Source: Nocardioidaceae bacterium (GTDB lineage Bacteria; Actinomycetota; Actinomycetes; Propionibacteriales; Nocardioidaceae). From it: a stretch of DNA of 64,000 bases. The position numbers and the translations under genes were made by a program. The stretch covers positions 62,001 through 126,000 of the forward strand of contig JACJWW010000004.1 of NCBI GenBank assembly GCA_020636935.1, in the 5' to 3' direction. The notes beneath the pieces are model-generated. The model had not been told where the DNA came from. It did no database searches and saw only the letters and a program-made list of their open reading frames with translations. This document shows positions 43,781-53,336 of the stretch, piece by piece. Within the stretch, counting starts at the first letter, position 1, and each line of letters begins with the position of its first letter.

Positions 43781-44050
43781 CTATTTCTTGGCCACGGCCT
43801 TGTGGATCGTCTCGAGTTGCTTCTTCATCGCAGGCAACTCATCGATCAAGGCGATCTTGTCCTCGAGCTCTGCCAATAGGCCAGTCACGGTGCTGAGCAG
43901 TGATGAGACGGTGCCGAGGGTGTCTTTGACGATGTCCAGGGTCTCGTCGACGTTGCCGAGCTTGTGGTCGACCGCGCCCAAGGTGACATCGACTTCTTTG
44001 AGAGTGCGATCAGCGCGCTTGAGTACGTCGCCAACAGGATTGAGTGCCAT
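43781..44050 (-). CDS. Small coiled-coil protein
   Basis: 89 aa of almost pure heptad pattern: VLKRADRTLKEVDVTLGAVDHKLGNVDETLDIVKDTLG, with an 11- to 14-residue VD-TL repeat, ending AKK. No membrane helix or motif. Probably co-transcribed with the PLD gene and may be an accessory factor. Its ATG has a -10 six bases ahead. Confidence 0.75.
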   Translation of the reverse strand: MALNPVGDVLKRADRTLKEVDVTLGAVDHKLGNVDETLDIVKDTLGTVSSLLSTVTGLLAELEDKIALIDELPAMKKQLETIHKAVAKK

Positions 44051-44056
44051 GACCAG

Positions 44057-44062
44057 AGACTA
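44057..44062 (-). promoter_or_regulatory. Leaderless -10 element of the coiled-coil/PLD operon
   Basis: TAGTCT on the minus strand, 6 bases before the ATG at 44050. Confidence 0.5.
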
Positions 44063-44069
44063 TCGCCAC

Positions 44070-44978
44070 TCAGCCGTAGTACGGGTAGTCATCTCCGCCT
44101 GCAGTGCCGTCGAGTCTCGGATCCGACTGGCCGGCCATCGCACGAAGCCGAGCGACTCGGTCGGCAGTTGGGGGATGAGTGGAGAAGAGCTTGGAGACGT
44201 CTTGCCTGCGAAAGGGGTTGGCGATCATCATGTGACTGGCGTTGACCAACTGTTGGGTCGCGGGAAGGGGAGCCATGGCCACGCCGTTCTCGATCTTTCG
44301 TAGAGCAGAGGCCAGAGCCAGTGGATCGCCGGTCAGCTTGGCGCCATCCTCATCAGCGTCATACTCCCGAGTGCGCGAGATGGCCATCTGGATCATGGCG
44401 GCAGCCATCGGCGCCAACAGGCTCGTGGCCAACAGTGCGAAGGGGTTGGGACGCTCTTCGCTGCCACCAAAGATGTTCATCCACATCAGCATTTGAGCGA
44501 TCGACGTGATCACGCCTGCGATCGCTGCTGCAACCGAAGAAGTGAGGATGTCTCGGTTGTAGACGTGCATGAGCTCATGACCGAGTACGCCGCGTAGCTC
44601 GCGTTCATCGAGCAGATGCAGAATGCCTTCGGTGCAGCAGACTGCTGCGTGGCTTGGGTTGCGCCCGGTGGCAAATGCATTTGGTGCTGTGGTGGGGGAG
44701 ACGAACAAGGCGGGCATGGGCTGGCCCGCCTTACTGCTCAACTCCGACACGATGCGATGCATGGCTGGTTGATCGGCTGCGCTGACCGGATAGGCCTGCA
44801 TGGCCTTGATCGCGATCTTGTCTGAGTTCCAGTAGCCATAGAAGGTTGTGGCAACGCCAATGAGCGCGAATACCCAGATGAATTTGCCGCCAGCGACCAA
44901 TGCTCCGACACCGAGGAGCAGCACCCAGATGCTGGCGAAGAGCAGCGTGGTCTTGAGTCCGTTGTGATGAGAGCGCAT
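44070..44978 (-). CDS. htpX: M48-family zinc metalloprotease HtpX
   Basis: 302-aa membrane protease for quality control of membrane proteins. Two N-terminal helices (TLLFASIWVLLLGVGALVAGG and WVFALIGVATTFYGYW), zinc site GVLGHELMHVYNRD (HExxH), a further pair of helices and the third zinc ligand region SRTREYDADEDGAKLTGDP. Length is usual. Faces uvrB across 76 bases. Confidence 0.92.
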   Translation of the reverse strand: MRSHHNGLKTTLLFASIWVLLLGVGALVAGGKFIWVFALIGVATTFYGYWNSDKIAIKAMQAYPVSAADQPAMHRIVSELSSKAGQPMPALFVSPTTAPNAFATGRNPSHAAVCCTEGILHLLDERELRGVLGHELMHVYNRDILTSSVAAAIAGVITSIAQMLMWMNIFGGSEERPNPFALLATSLLAPMAAAMIQMAISRTREYDADEDGAKLTGDPLALASALRKIENGVAMAPLPATQQLVNASHMMIANPFRRQDVSKLFSTHPPTADRVARLRAMAGQSDPRLDGTAGGDDYPYYG

Positions 44979-45042
44979 GTCTGATCAACGCGGGAGGCCT
45001 CTCAAACGTTCCCTGGAAGCCGAGTGTGTCGGTGCGTAGTCG

Positions 45043-45048
45043 TAGGCT
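45043..45048 (+). promoter_or_regulatory. Leaderless -10 element of uvrB
   Basis: TAGGCT, 6 bases before the ATG at 45055. No LexA box is visible in the 76-base gap. Confidence 0.5.
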
Positions 45049-45054
45049 CTCTTC

Positions 45055-47184
45055 ATGCGACCCGTGACTGACTTGAAGCGCCGTGTCGCTCCGTTTCGGG
45101 TGGAGTCTGACTTCGAGCCATCGGGCGACCAACCCTCTGCCATTGCGGGGATTGTGGAGCGGATCAATGCTGGCGAGCGTGATGTGGTGCTCCTTGGTGC
45201 TACAGGCACTGGCAAGACAGCGACCGTGGCCTGGGTGGCCGAGCAATTGCAGCGCCCCATGTTGGTGATGCAACCCAACAAGACTCTGGCTGCACAGTTT
45301 GCCAATGAACTACGCCAGTTGTTCCCCCAGAATGCAGTCGAATATTTCGTCTCCTATTACGACTACTACCAACCCGAGGCCTATGTCCCGCAGACCGACA
45401 CCTACATCGAGAAGGACTCCTCGATCAATGAAGAGGTTGAGCGGTTGCGGCATTCAGCGACCAATTCCCTGCTCACTCGCAGAGATGTGATCGTGGTCTC
45501 GACGGTCTCGTGCATCTACGGCTTGGGTACGCCGCAGGAGTATGTAGACCGCATGATCAGGCTCCGAGTGGGAGCCGAACTCGATCGCGATGAAGTCCTG
45601 CGGCGCTTGGTTGAGATCCAATACACCCGCAATGACATCTCGTTCACTCGGGGCACCTTCCGGGTCAGGGGAGACACTTTGGAGATCTTCCCGGTCTATG
45701 AGGAGTTGGCGGTGCGGGTGGAGTTCTTCGGAGATGAGATCGAACGACTCATGACCCTTCATCCGATCACTGGAGAGGTGATCAGTGACGACTCGGAGTT
45801 GTATGTCTTCCCGGCCAGCCATTATGTCGCCGGACCTGAGCGCATGGAGCGAGCGATTGCGGGTATTGAGTCAGAGTTGGCCGAGCAGTTGGCGGTGTTT
45901 GAGAAGCAGGGCAAACTCCTCGAAGCTCAACGTCTGCGCATGCGCACCACTTATGACCTCGAAATGATGCGCCAGATCGGAATGTGCAGTGGCATCGAAA
46001 ACTATTCAATGCACATTGACGGCCGAGATCGAGGTAGCGCCCCAAACTGCCTCCTTGACTATTTCCCTGAGGATTTTGTCTTGGTGATTGACGAATCACA
46101 CGTTGCTGTCCCTCAGATTGGTGGGATGTACGAAGGTGACATGTCTCGCAAGCGCAATCTCGTTGAGCACGGGTTCCGGCTCCCCAGTGCAATGGACAAT
46201 CGTCCACTCAAATGGGAAGAATTTCTCGAGCGGATCGACCAGACGATCTACTTGTCGGCGACGCCTGGGGACTATGAGCTCGCCAAGGCCGGTGACCAAG
46301 CCAATGTGATCGAGCAGATCATCCGACCGACTGGCCTGGTCGACCCCGAAGTCATCGTCAAATCGACGAATGGCCAGATCGACGACCTAATTGCTGAGAT
46401 TCGAGTGCGCGTTGAGCGCAATGAGCGAGTGCTGGTCACTACCTTGACCAAGAAGATGTCTGAAGACTTGACCGACTATCTTCTCGATCACGCGGTGCGG
46501 TGTCGCTATCTCCACTCGGAGGTCGACACTTTGAAGCGGATTGAGCTGCTTCGCGATCTTCGGATTGGGGAGTTCGATGTGCTCATCGGGATCAACTTGT
46601 TGCGTGAGGGACTGGACCTTCCAGAGGTTTCCTTGGTGGCGATCTTGGATGCAGACAAGGAAGGCTTCCTGCGCTCGGACAAGTCACTGGTCCAGACCAT
46701 TGGGCGTGCTGCTCGCAACGTGAGTGGTCAGGTGATCATGTACGCCGACAGGATCACGCCTTCGATGTCCTCGGCAATCGATGAGACCAATAGACGCCGA
46801 GAGAAGCAGCGTGCCTTCAACGCCGCCAATGGGATTGACCCCCAGCCGCTGCGCAAGAAGATCGCTGACATCACCGAAATGCTGGCCCGTGAAGACGAAA
46901 CGACCCAAGCGCTCCTCAAGACATGGCAGGGCACTGGAGCTAGAGGTGATCGGAGCAGCAAAGCACCCACGCCTGGTTTGCAACGATTTAATAGAGACGA
47001 GGGCACTTCTTCTGATTTGGCAGGTTTGCCCTCAAATGATCTGGCAGAGTTGATCCAAGAACTCACCGAACAGATGCACGCTGCAGCCGCAGAGTTGCAG
47101 TTTGAGGTGGCCGCTAGGCTGCGCGACGAAGTATCCGATCTTAAGAAGGAACTACGCCAGATGATCGAGGCGGGGGCTCGATGA
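45055..47184 (+). CDS. uvrB: Excinuclease ABC subunit B
   Basis: 709-aa nucleotide excision repair helicase. Walker A LLGATGTGKTAT, the beta-hairpin region YYDYYQPEAYVPQTDTYIEKDSSIN, DEAD-like VLVIDESHV, motif VI QTIGRAARN, and the C-terminal UvrC-interacting UVR motif (EQMHAAAAELQFEVAARLRDEVSDLKKEL). Complete. It sits between the two mce operons without functional link to them. Confidence 0.96.
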   Translation: MRPVTDLKRRVAPFRVESDFEPSGDQPSAIAGIVERINAGERDVVLLGATGTGKTATVAWVAEQLQRPMLVMQPNKTLAAQFANELRQLFPQNAVEYFVSYYDYYQPEAYVPQTDTYIEKDSSINEEVERLRHSATNSLLTRRDVIVVSTVSCIYGLGTPQEYVDRMIRLRVGAELDRDEVLRRLVEIQYTRNDISFTRGTFRVRGDTLEIFPVYEELAVRVEFFGDEIERLMTLHPITGEVISDDSELYVFPASHYVAGPERMERAIAGIESELAEQLAVFEKQGKLLEAQRLRMRTTYDLEMMRQIGMCSGIENYSMHIDGRDRGSAPNCLLDYFPEDFVLVIDESHVAVPQIGGMYEGDMSRKRNLVEHGFRLPSAMDNRPLKWEEFLERIDQTIYLSATPGDYELAKAGDQANVIEQIIRPTGLVDPEVIVKSTNGQIDDLIAEIRVRVERNERVLVTTLTKKMSEDLTDYLLDHAVRCRYLHSEVDTLKRIELLRDLRIGEFDVLIGINLLREGLDLPEVSLVAILDADKEGFLRSDKSLVQTIGRAARNVSGQVIMYADRITPSMSSAIDETNRRREKQRAFNAANGIDPQPLRKKIADITEMLAREDETTQALLKTWQGTGARGDRSSKAPTPGLQRFNRDEGTSSDLAGLPSNDLAELIQELTEQMHAAAAELQFEVAARLRDEVSDLKKELRQMIEAGAR

Positions 47185-47316
47185 CCCACCTTTTTGGGGC
47201 GTGACCTCTAGACAGGATGCTCGTTTGGGTAGTCAAATCGTGGGCTCGTCTTGCTCCTATCCGGTGTTGCCCTTAGATTTGCTCGGGTTTGTTTGTCGAA
47301 TGGGAGGTCGAACGGG

Positions 47317-48090
47317 GTGGGTGTTTCTGCTGCGTCGATGGTGCGTGGCCCTGGTGAAGTAATGGCGATGATCATTGACGTCACCAAGGCAATTTTCACC
47401 TCCCGTTTTCAAGGTCGCGAGTTCATCGAACAAGCGTGGTTCATAACGAGCGTGACCATGATGCCGACGATCTTGGTGTCGATCCCATTCGGAGCGGTCA
47501 TCTCCCTGCAGGTGGGCAACCTCACTGGCCAACTCGGGGCCCAGTCGTTTGCTGGCGCCACCGCCGTGCTGGCCGTGGTGCGCGAAGCAGCACCAATCGC
47601 TGCGGCTCTGATTATTGCGGGTGCTGCCGGATCTGCGATTTGCTCGGACATGGGGGCTCGTAAGATCCGCGAAGAGATTGATGCCATGGAAGTGCTCGGC
47701 ATCGATCCGATTGCCCGCTTGGTTGTGCCAAGGGTCTTGGCCACGGTGTTTGTCTCCGTAATGATCAACGGCCTCGTCATCACCGCAGGCATCTTGGGTG
47801 GCTACTTCTTCACCGTGATCATTGCTGGGGGTTCAGCTGGCGCCTTCTTGTCCAGTTTCACAGCGTTGGCCACTCTCCCAGATCTGTACATTGCGATGAT
47901 CAAGGCCGCGATGTTTGGTTATCTTGCAGCGATCGTTGGCGCCTACAAGGGGCTGAAGGCCGGTGGAGGCCCCAGTGGCGTCGGTAGGGCGGTCAATGAA
48001 GCGGTCATCTTGGCGTTCATGGTGCTCTTCGCCTTGAACAGCATCATTACCGCGATCTACTTCCAAGTCGTCCCACAGAGCGGAGTCTGA
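47317..48090 (+). CDS. yrbE4A: Mce-associated permease YrbEA, second (mce4-like) operon
   Basis: 257 aa from the GTG at 47317 with GGGAGG upstream; the frame is open to a TTG at 47251, which would add 22 unconserved residues. MlaE motifs: FGAVISLQVGNLTGQLGAQSFAGA, EEIDAMEVLGIDPIARLVVPRV and AYKGLKAGGGPSGVGRAVNEAVI. No KstR-like AACnnGTT box was found in the 132 bases before it. Confidence 0.9.
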   Translation: MGVSAASMVRGPGEVMAMIIDVTKAIFTSRFQGREFIEQAWFITSVTMMPTILVSIPFGAVISLQVGNLTGQLGAQSFAGATAVLAVVREAAPIAAALIIAGAAGSAICSDMGARKIREEIDAMEVLGIDPIARLVVPRVLATVFVSVMINGLVITAGILGGYFFTVIIAGGSAGAFLSSFTALATLPDLYIAMIKAAMFGYLAAIVGAYKGLKAGGGPSGVGRAVNEAVILAFMVLFALNSIITAIYFQVVPQSGV

Positions 48091-48094
48091 CTCG

Positions 48095-48934
48095 GTGAGT
48101 GCGATCACCGAGGTCGGACGCGAGTTCGTCAAGGAGCGCCGTGATGGCCTGGAGCAGCGGGGCGACCAGTTGCTCTTCTACATCAGTGTCCTCAGATGGG
48201 TGCCACAGACGATCAAGCGTTACCCACGCGAGGTCATGAATATCCTGGCTGAGGTTGCCTTCGGCGTTGGCGGCTTGTCCGTGATCGCTGGCACCGTCGG
48301 CGTGATCGCGTTCATGGCGTTCTTTGCCGGCACCGAAGTCGGGATCCAGGGCTACGCCTCTTTGCAGCAGATTGGTGTCGCTAAGTTCACCGCGTTCATC
48401 TCCGCATACTTCAACACTCGTGAGGTGGCGCCCTTGGTGGCGTCAATCGCGCTGGCCGCGACCGTTGGCTGCGGGTACACCGCCCGACTCGGCGCCATGC
48501 GGATCAGCGAGGAGATCGATGCCCTTGAGGTCATGGCCGTGCCTGCAATCCCATTCCTGGTCACGACCCGCGTGATCGCAGCCTTCATTGCTGTGATCCC
48601 CCTGTACATCGTGGCGCTCGCGGCGTCATATCTGTCTCCACGCTTGATTACCACATTGATCTATGGGCAGTCAGCTGGCACCTATGACCACTACTTCCTG
48701 GCCTTCCTGCCTCCCATTGACATGCTGTGGTCGTTCTTCAAGCTGATCATCTTGGCGGTGGCGATCATCTTGATCCACTGCTACTACGGCTTCACCGCAT
48801 CCGGTGGCCCAGCCGGCGTGGGGCGAGCGGTCGGCAACGCGATCCGCAGCTCTATTGTGACGGTGGTTGTGGCCGACTTCTTCTTGACCTTTGCCATTTG
48901 GGGATCCACCACAACCGTGCGGATCACGGGGTGA
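48095..48934 (+). CDS. yrbE4B: Mce-associated permease YrbEB, second (mce4-like) operon
   Basis: 279 aa, GTG start. FGVGGLSVIAGTVGVIAFMAFFAGTEVG, STRUCTURED coupling loop ISEEIDALEVMAVPAIPFLVTTRV, FNTREVAPLVASIALAATVGCGYTARLGAMR, and the C-terminal YYGFTASGGPAGVGRAVGNAIRSS. It forms the permease dimer with the previous gene. Confidence 0.92.
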   Translation: MSAITEVGREFVKERRDGLEQRGDQLLFYISVLRWVPQTIKRYPREVMNILAEVAFGVGGLSVIAGTVGVIAFMAFFAGTEVGIQGYASLQQIGVAKFTAFISAYFNTREVAPLVASIALAATVGCGYTARLGAMRISEEIDALEVMAVPAIPFLVTTRVIAAFIAVIPLYIVALAASYLSPRLITTLIYGQSAGTYDHYFLAFLPPIDMLWSFFKLIILAVAIILIHCYYGFTASGGPAGVGRAVGNAIRSSIVTVVVADFFLTFAIWGSTTTVRITG

Positions 48935-48941
48935 TTGCGCG

Positions 48942-50081
48942 ATGTTGATCCACATAATCCATGAAACCAAACAAGAGCATCGCCGTTTGGCAATCGCAGG
49001 TGTGGTGCTGATGGTCTCGACTGCCTTGTTGATTGGGCTGTCCATTGCCATCTACATGAAGGTCTTCACTCCGGTCACGATGGTCACCATCAAGGCTGAA
49101 AACGCCGGACAGCAGTTGGCGCGCTATGGCGACGTACGCCGACACGGCGTGCTGGTCGGGCAGGTGCGCAGCATCAGCCAAGACAGCAAGGAGGCATCGA
49201 TCCGGGTTGCCCTGCAGCCTGATGCAGCCAAGGTGATCCCAAACAATTCGACAATCGAGATCATCCCGACCACTTTGTTCGGGCAGAAGTTCATTTCGAT
49301 CAATGATGTTGACGATCCTTCCACCACGCCCATGCGTGATGGGGATGTGATCCCATCAGACCGGGTGACCACCAATGTCGAATTGCAGTCGATCTTGGCC
49401 AATCTCTTTCCCTTGCTCCGGTCGATCAGGCCAGGTGACCTGAACACAACCCTGTATTCCATCGCCACGGCATTGCAAGGCCGTGGCGAGAAGCTCGGGC
49501 AGACCATTGAAGATCTCGACAGCTATCTCAAGGCAGTCAACCAACACCTCCCCACCCTGCGAGAGGATCTGACCCTCTTCTCCGAGGTTGCCGACACCTA
49601 TGCCATGGCCGCGCCAGACATCGTGAGCGTGTTGAGGAATGCCACGGTCACGGCAAACACAATCAACCGGCAGAGCCAACAACTTGGCGTGCTCTTCTCT
49701 GACATGACCAAGACCGCCAACGTGAGCGAACATCTCTTGCGGACCAACGAGCAGGCGATGGTCAAGGAAGGCAAGTTGATCCGTCCTTTGGCCAGCCTGT
49801 TGGACACCTATTCGCCGCAATATGTGTGCATGTTGCAGGCATTGTCGATAAATACCGATGTGCTTGGCCAGGTTTTCCGTGGAAATACAGTGCGGCAAGC
49901 GCTCGACCTGGACGCGAAGCAACACCAGAGCTATACCCAAAAGGATCGCCCGGTGAATGGTGAGGCCGGTGCGAATAAGCCCTGGTGTTTGGGCCTGCCC
50001 AATCCACCAGTCCCCTTCAAGGGTGCTCCATTGCGAAATGGCTTCGCCCCGTCGGCCACCAATGGTGGGGGTAGCAACTGA
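48942..50081 (+). CDS. mce4A: Mce family protein MceA, second (mce4-like) operon
   Basis: 379 aa; the ATG at 48942 (MLIHIIHETKQEHRR) is chosen over an upstream in-frame start inside yrbE4B. Anchor LAIAGVVLMVSTALLIGLSIAIYMKVF, MCE domain VTIKAENAGQQLARYGDVRRHGVLVGQVRSI, helical region, and a Cys-containing tail KPWCLGLPNPPVPF. Overlaps mce4B at TGATG. Confidence 0.9.
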   Translation: MLIHIIHETKQEHRRLAIAGVVLMVSTALLIGLSIAIYMKVFTPVTMVTIKAENAGQQLARYGDVRRHGVLVGQVRSISQDSKEASIRVALQPDAAKVIPNNSTIEIIPTTLFGQKFISINDVDDPSTTPMRDGDVIPSDRVTTNVELQSILANLFPLLRSIRPGDLNTTLYSIATALQGRGEKLGQTIEDLDSYLKAVNQHLPTLREDLTLFSEVADTYAMAAPDIVSVLRNATVTANTINRQSQQLGVLFSDMTKTANVSEHLLRTNEQAMVKEGKLIRPLASLLDTYSPQYVCMLQALSINTDVLGQVFRGNTVRQALDLDAKQHQSYTQKDRPVNGEAGANKPWCLGLPNPPVPFKGAPLRNGFAPSATNGGGSN

Positions 50082-51169
50082 TGGCCACTCGCAACACCGC
50101 CACCACGATGGCGGCCATAAAGCTGGGCACTTTCACCGTTGTCTCCATCTTGGTCACTGGCATGCTCGCAGCGATCATGGGCTCTTATGGCTTCGGCACC
50201 CAGAAGACCTACAAGGCTCTGTTCAGCAGCGCGAGCATGCTTGTCAAGGGCGACGCCGTACGAGTCGCGGGTGTTTCGGTCGGCAAGGTCACCGATGTCC
50301 AGATCCACGATCGCAAGTACGCCTTGGTGAGTTTCAAGATCGGGAGCGATGTGCCGATCGCGACCAATAGTCGTGCTGAGATCCGGTTCTTGAACTTGGT
50401 CGGCAACCGGTACATGGCCGTCACCCCGGGTGAGGGCTCCGGCAAGCCGTTGAGCGAAAATGCCACGCTACCGATTTCGCAGACCCAGCCGGCCCTGAAT
50501 CTCACCGAACTGTTCAACGGCTTCCAGCCTCTGTTCGCTGCTCTGGAGCCTGACCAGGTCAATCAACTCTCCATGAACATCATCAAGGTGATGCAGGGGG
50601 AGGGTGGCACCATCAATAGTTTGATGAAGAACACCTCCTCGCTGACCAATGCGTTGGCTGACAATGACCAACTCATTGGAAGTGTCATTGACAACCTCAC
50701 TTTGATGTTGAAGACCGTTGATGACCACCACGCGCAACTCAATGAGCTTCTGATCCAACTGAAGGATTGGATGACGCAGTTGGCCGAGGATCGCAACACC
50801 ATCGGCGACTCAATCACGAATGTCTCTTCATTGACCGCGACTGTGGCCAATTTGCTGGAGCGCGGGCGCCCCGATGTTGCAATCGACGTAGCCCAAGCAC
50901 GGCGAGTGGCGACCTTGCTCAACAAGCCGGAGAGCAAGAAGGTGCTCGGTGAGGTACTTGATCGCCTGCCGACGATGTTGGAGAAGATGACGCGAGTCGG
51001 CACCTATGGCTCTTGGTACAACTACTACCTTTGCGACTTGACTCTGAAGATCAAACTGCCTGATTTGGGCATCATCGGGGACATCCTCGATCTCATCCCT
51101 GGCATCAAGGAGATCAAGGAAGCCTTGAGCAATATTCACCTCAAGAGCAAGGCAGGGAGGTGTCAGTAG
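50081..51169 (+). CDS. mce4B: Mce family protein MceB, second (mce4-like) operon
   Basis: 362 aa. Anchor FTVVSILVTGMLAAIMGSY, MCE domain YKALFSSASMLVKGDAVRVAGVSVGKVTDVQIHD, then the B-type word NQLSMNIIKVMQGEGGTINSLM and a C-terminal YGSWYNYYLCDLTLKIKLP, a common ending of MceB proteins. Confidence 0.9.
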   Translation: MATRNTATTMAAIKLGTFTVVSILVTGMLAAIMGSYGFGTQKTYKALFSSASMLVKGDAVRVAGVSVGKVTDVQIHDRKYALVSFKIGSDVPIATNSRAEIRFLNLVGNRYMAVTPGEGSGKPLSENATLPISQTQPALNLTELFNGFQPLFAALEPDQVNQLSMNIIKVMQGEGGTINSLMKNTSSLTNALADNDQLIGSVIDNLTLMLKTVDDHHAQLNELLIQLKDWMTQLAEDRNTIGDSITNVSSLTATVANLLERGRPDVAIDVAQARRVATLLNKPESKKVLGEVLDRLPTMLEKMTRVGTYGSWYNYYLCDLTLKIKLPDLGIIGDILDLIPGIKEIKEALSNIHLKSKAGRCQ

Positions 51170-52141
51170 ATGGCTGTGAGAAGTGACCAGACCATCATGC
51201 GCTTGGGCGCCGTTGCCCTGGTTGGTCTCCTGATAGCGATGGCTGCGGCATTCAACCTGCAGAAATTCCCTGGCTTCAAGGGCACTGACTACCACGCCAA
51301 CTTCGCAGATGCCTCGGGCTTGCGCGTTGGCAACATCGTCCAGGTTGCTGGAGTCAAGGTGGGCCGCGTCAACGACATTCGGATCACTGGAGGCCATGTC
51401 ACGGTCGACTTCGATGCCAAGGATGTGAAGCTTGGTTCTCAGACCACTGCAAGCGTGCAGGTGCTGAATCTCTTGGGCGAGAAATATCTGGAGATCGGCC
51501 CGGAAGGGTCGGGTTTGATGAAGTCCAACGCGACCATTCCACTGTCAAGGACGTCGGCTGGGTATGACATCGTGTCCACCTTGTCCACAGTGACGACCCG
51601 CACCGAGGCAATCGATACGGAGCAACTGGGACAGGCCCTGACCACCTTGGGCGAAACCATTGATGCGGCCAGCCCCGAAGTGCGAGGCACACTGAACGGG
51701 TTGTCGCGGGTCTCGCAGACTCTGGCTCTGCGTGACGAAAACATTGCCCAACTGCTCAAACGGGCTGAGAGCGTCACGGAGTTGCTCTCCCAACGCCGAG
51801 GTGACTTGGTCACTTTGATGAAGCAAGCGGACTTGGTTTTCAAAGAGCTAAAGCAGCGTGAGCAGGCACTACACCGCCTGATCACCGAGGCCACCAACTT
51901 GGGTGATCAACTTCAAGGCCTCGTGACCGACAATCAAGACCAGATCAGGCCAGCCCTGACCCAGTTGCGTGAGTCCGTTGCCTTCTTGAAGGCACGCAAG
52001 GTGCAGATCAGGAACTCATTGCACAACCTTGGTCCCTATGTTGATGTGTTGAGCAATGTGCTCGGTTCAGGTCCATGGTTCGACTCCTATCTGCCCAACA
52101 TGGCCGGTCTTTTGACCGGGGAATTTGTGCCGGTGAGTTGA
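51170..52141 (+). CDS. mce4C: Mce family protein MceC, second (mce4-like) operon
   Basis: 323 aa, starting directly after the mce4B stop. Anchor LGAVALVGLLIAMAAAFNL, MCE domain YHANFADASGLRVGNIVQVAGVKVGRVNDIRITGGHV and LNLLGEKYLEIGPEG, helical stretch with LKQREQALHRLITEATNLGDQL, ending GSGPWFDSYLPNMAG. Confidence 0.9.
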   Translation: MAVRSDQTIMRLGAVALVGLLIAMAAAFNLQKFPGFKGTDYHANFADASGLRVGNIVQVAGVKVGRVNDIRITGGHVTVDFDAKDVKLGSQTTASVQVLNLLGEKYLEIGPEGSGLMKSNATIPLSRTSAGYDIVSTLSTVTTRTEAIDTEQLGQALTTLGETIDAASPEVRGTLNGLSRVSQTLALRDENIAQLLKRAESVTELLSQRRGDLVTLMKQADLVFKELKQREQALHRLITEATNLGDQLQGLVTDNQDQIRPALTQLRESVAFLKARKVQIRNSLHNLGPYVDVLSNVLGSGPWFDSYLPNMAGLLTGEFVPVS

Positions 52142-52142
52142 G

Positions 52143-53336
52143 ATGTTCAAGTCCGTTAATGGCAAATTGCTGGCCGCAACTACTGCGGTGATCTTGTTGG
52201 CGGTCGCCTTCTTCGTGTTCACCAAAGAAGACCGGGGGCGCACCCTGACCGTGCAGTTCCCCTCGGCCATCAGCATCTTCAAGGGATCTGAAGTCCGAGT
52301 GATGGGCGTGAAGATCGGTGATGTGACTTCAGTGGTGCCGCAGGGCGATCATGTGCGAGTCGAACTGCGTTACAACGAGAAATACAAACTTCCCAAGGAC
52401 GCCAAGGCTGCCATTGTGATGCCGACCTTGGTTGCAGACAGGTTTGTGCAGATTGCTCCTGCCTATACGGGCGGGCCAGCCCTGAGCAATGGCGCGGTCT
52501 TGAAGATGGACGACACCGCGACGCCGGTGGAGTTGGATCGGATCTATCAGAGCCTGCTTGACCTGACGAAGGCGCTTGGCCCCAACGGGGCAAACAAAGA
52601 TGGGGCACTGAACACCCTTTTGACTGCTGGCAACAAGGCCTTGGCAGACAATGGGGCCTTGGCAAACCAGACGATCAAGGATCTGTCCAAGGCCGTGGCT
52701 ACCTTCGGCAACAACTCTGGGCCCTTGTTTGCGTCGGTGCAGAACATGTCTGAAATCACCGGGACGCTCTCGGAGAATGATCGCTTTGTCAGCCAATTCA
52801 TGACGAGCCTGACGGGAGCCGCCTCTCAACTCAACGGTGAGAGTGACGAGCTCAAACAAGCACTTGCATCACTTGCCCAAGCAATCGTGATGATTCGTGG
52901 TTTCATCCACGACAACAAGGCCGATGTGACTACCTTGGTCACTGATTTCAATGAGGTTCTTGCCAGCATCGCCAAGGAGAAGGAATCGCTCAACACCATG
53001 TTGGTGGTCGGACCAGTCGGCTTGGGCAACTTGTCGAATGCCTATGACACCTTCTCTGGGTCGATTGGTTCCAGAGTCAACTTTGGCCCCTATTTCCAGA
53101 ACTTCGGTCACGTGCTGTGCGGCATGGCATCAGCAGCGCTTGATGCCGAGATGGCCAAGACTGCATGTCAGGTGCTCAAGAACTTCTTCCCCATGGAATG
53201 GAGTGGCGAAGTTCCTGGATCTGGCACCGCGCCACGTCAGTCGGCAACCCAAGACGAGAAACCATTCGTGAAGCAGTCACCAAAGGGCAATCTCGGCGAC
53301 ATGCTTGGTGCCGAATCAAAGGGGGGCGCACAGTGA
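52143..53336 (+). CDS. mce4D: Mce family protein MceD, second (mce4-like) operon
   Basis: 397 aa. Anchor LLAATTAVILLAVAFFVFT, MCE domain LTVQFPSAISIFKGSEVRVMGVKIGDVTSVVPQGD, VADRFVQIAPAYTGGP, helices, then a low-complexity polar tail after a Cys pair (VLCGMASAALDAEMAKTAC). GTGA overlap with mce4E. Confidence 0.9.
   Translation: MFKSVNGKLLAATTAVILLAVAFFVFTKEDRGRTLTVQFPSAISIFKGSEVRVMGVKIGDVTSVVPQGDHVRVELRYNEKYKLPKDAKAAIVMPTLVADRFVQIAPAYTGGPALSNGAVLKMDDTATPVELDRIYQSLLDLTKALGPNGANKDGALNTLLTAGNKALADNGALANQTIKDLSKAVATFGNNSGPLFASVQNMSEITGTLSENDRFVSQFMTSLTGAASQLNGESDELKQALASLAQAIVMIRGFIHDNKADVTTLVTDFNEVLASIAKEKESLNTMLVVGPVGLGNLSNAYDTFSGSIGSRVNFGPYFQNFGHVLCGMASAALDAEMAKTACQVLKNFFPMEWSGEVPGSGTAPRQSATQDEKPFVKQSPKGNLGDMLGAESKGGAQ

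Noticed and set aside
47251..47316. N-terminal extension of yrbE4A from a TTG
   Set aside because: The 22 extra residues are unlike YrbE proteins, and a GTG at 47317 has GGGAGG upstream.
53165..53332. N-terminal extension of mce4E
   Set aside because: Lies inside mce4D and would bury the signal peptide; the GTG at 53333 overlaps the mce4D stop as elsewhere in the operon.
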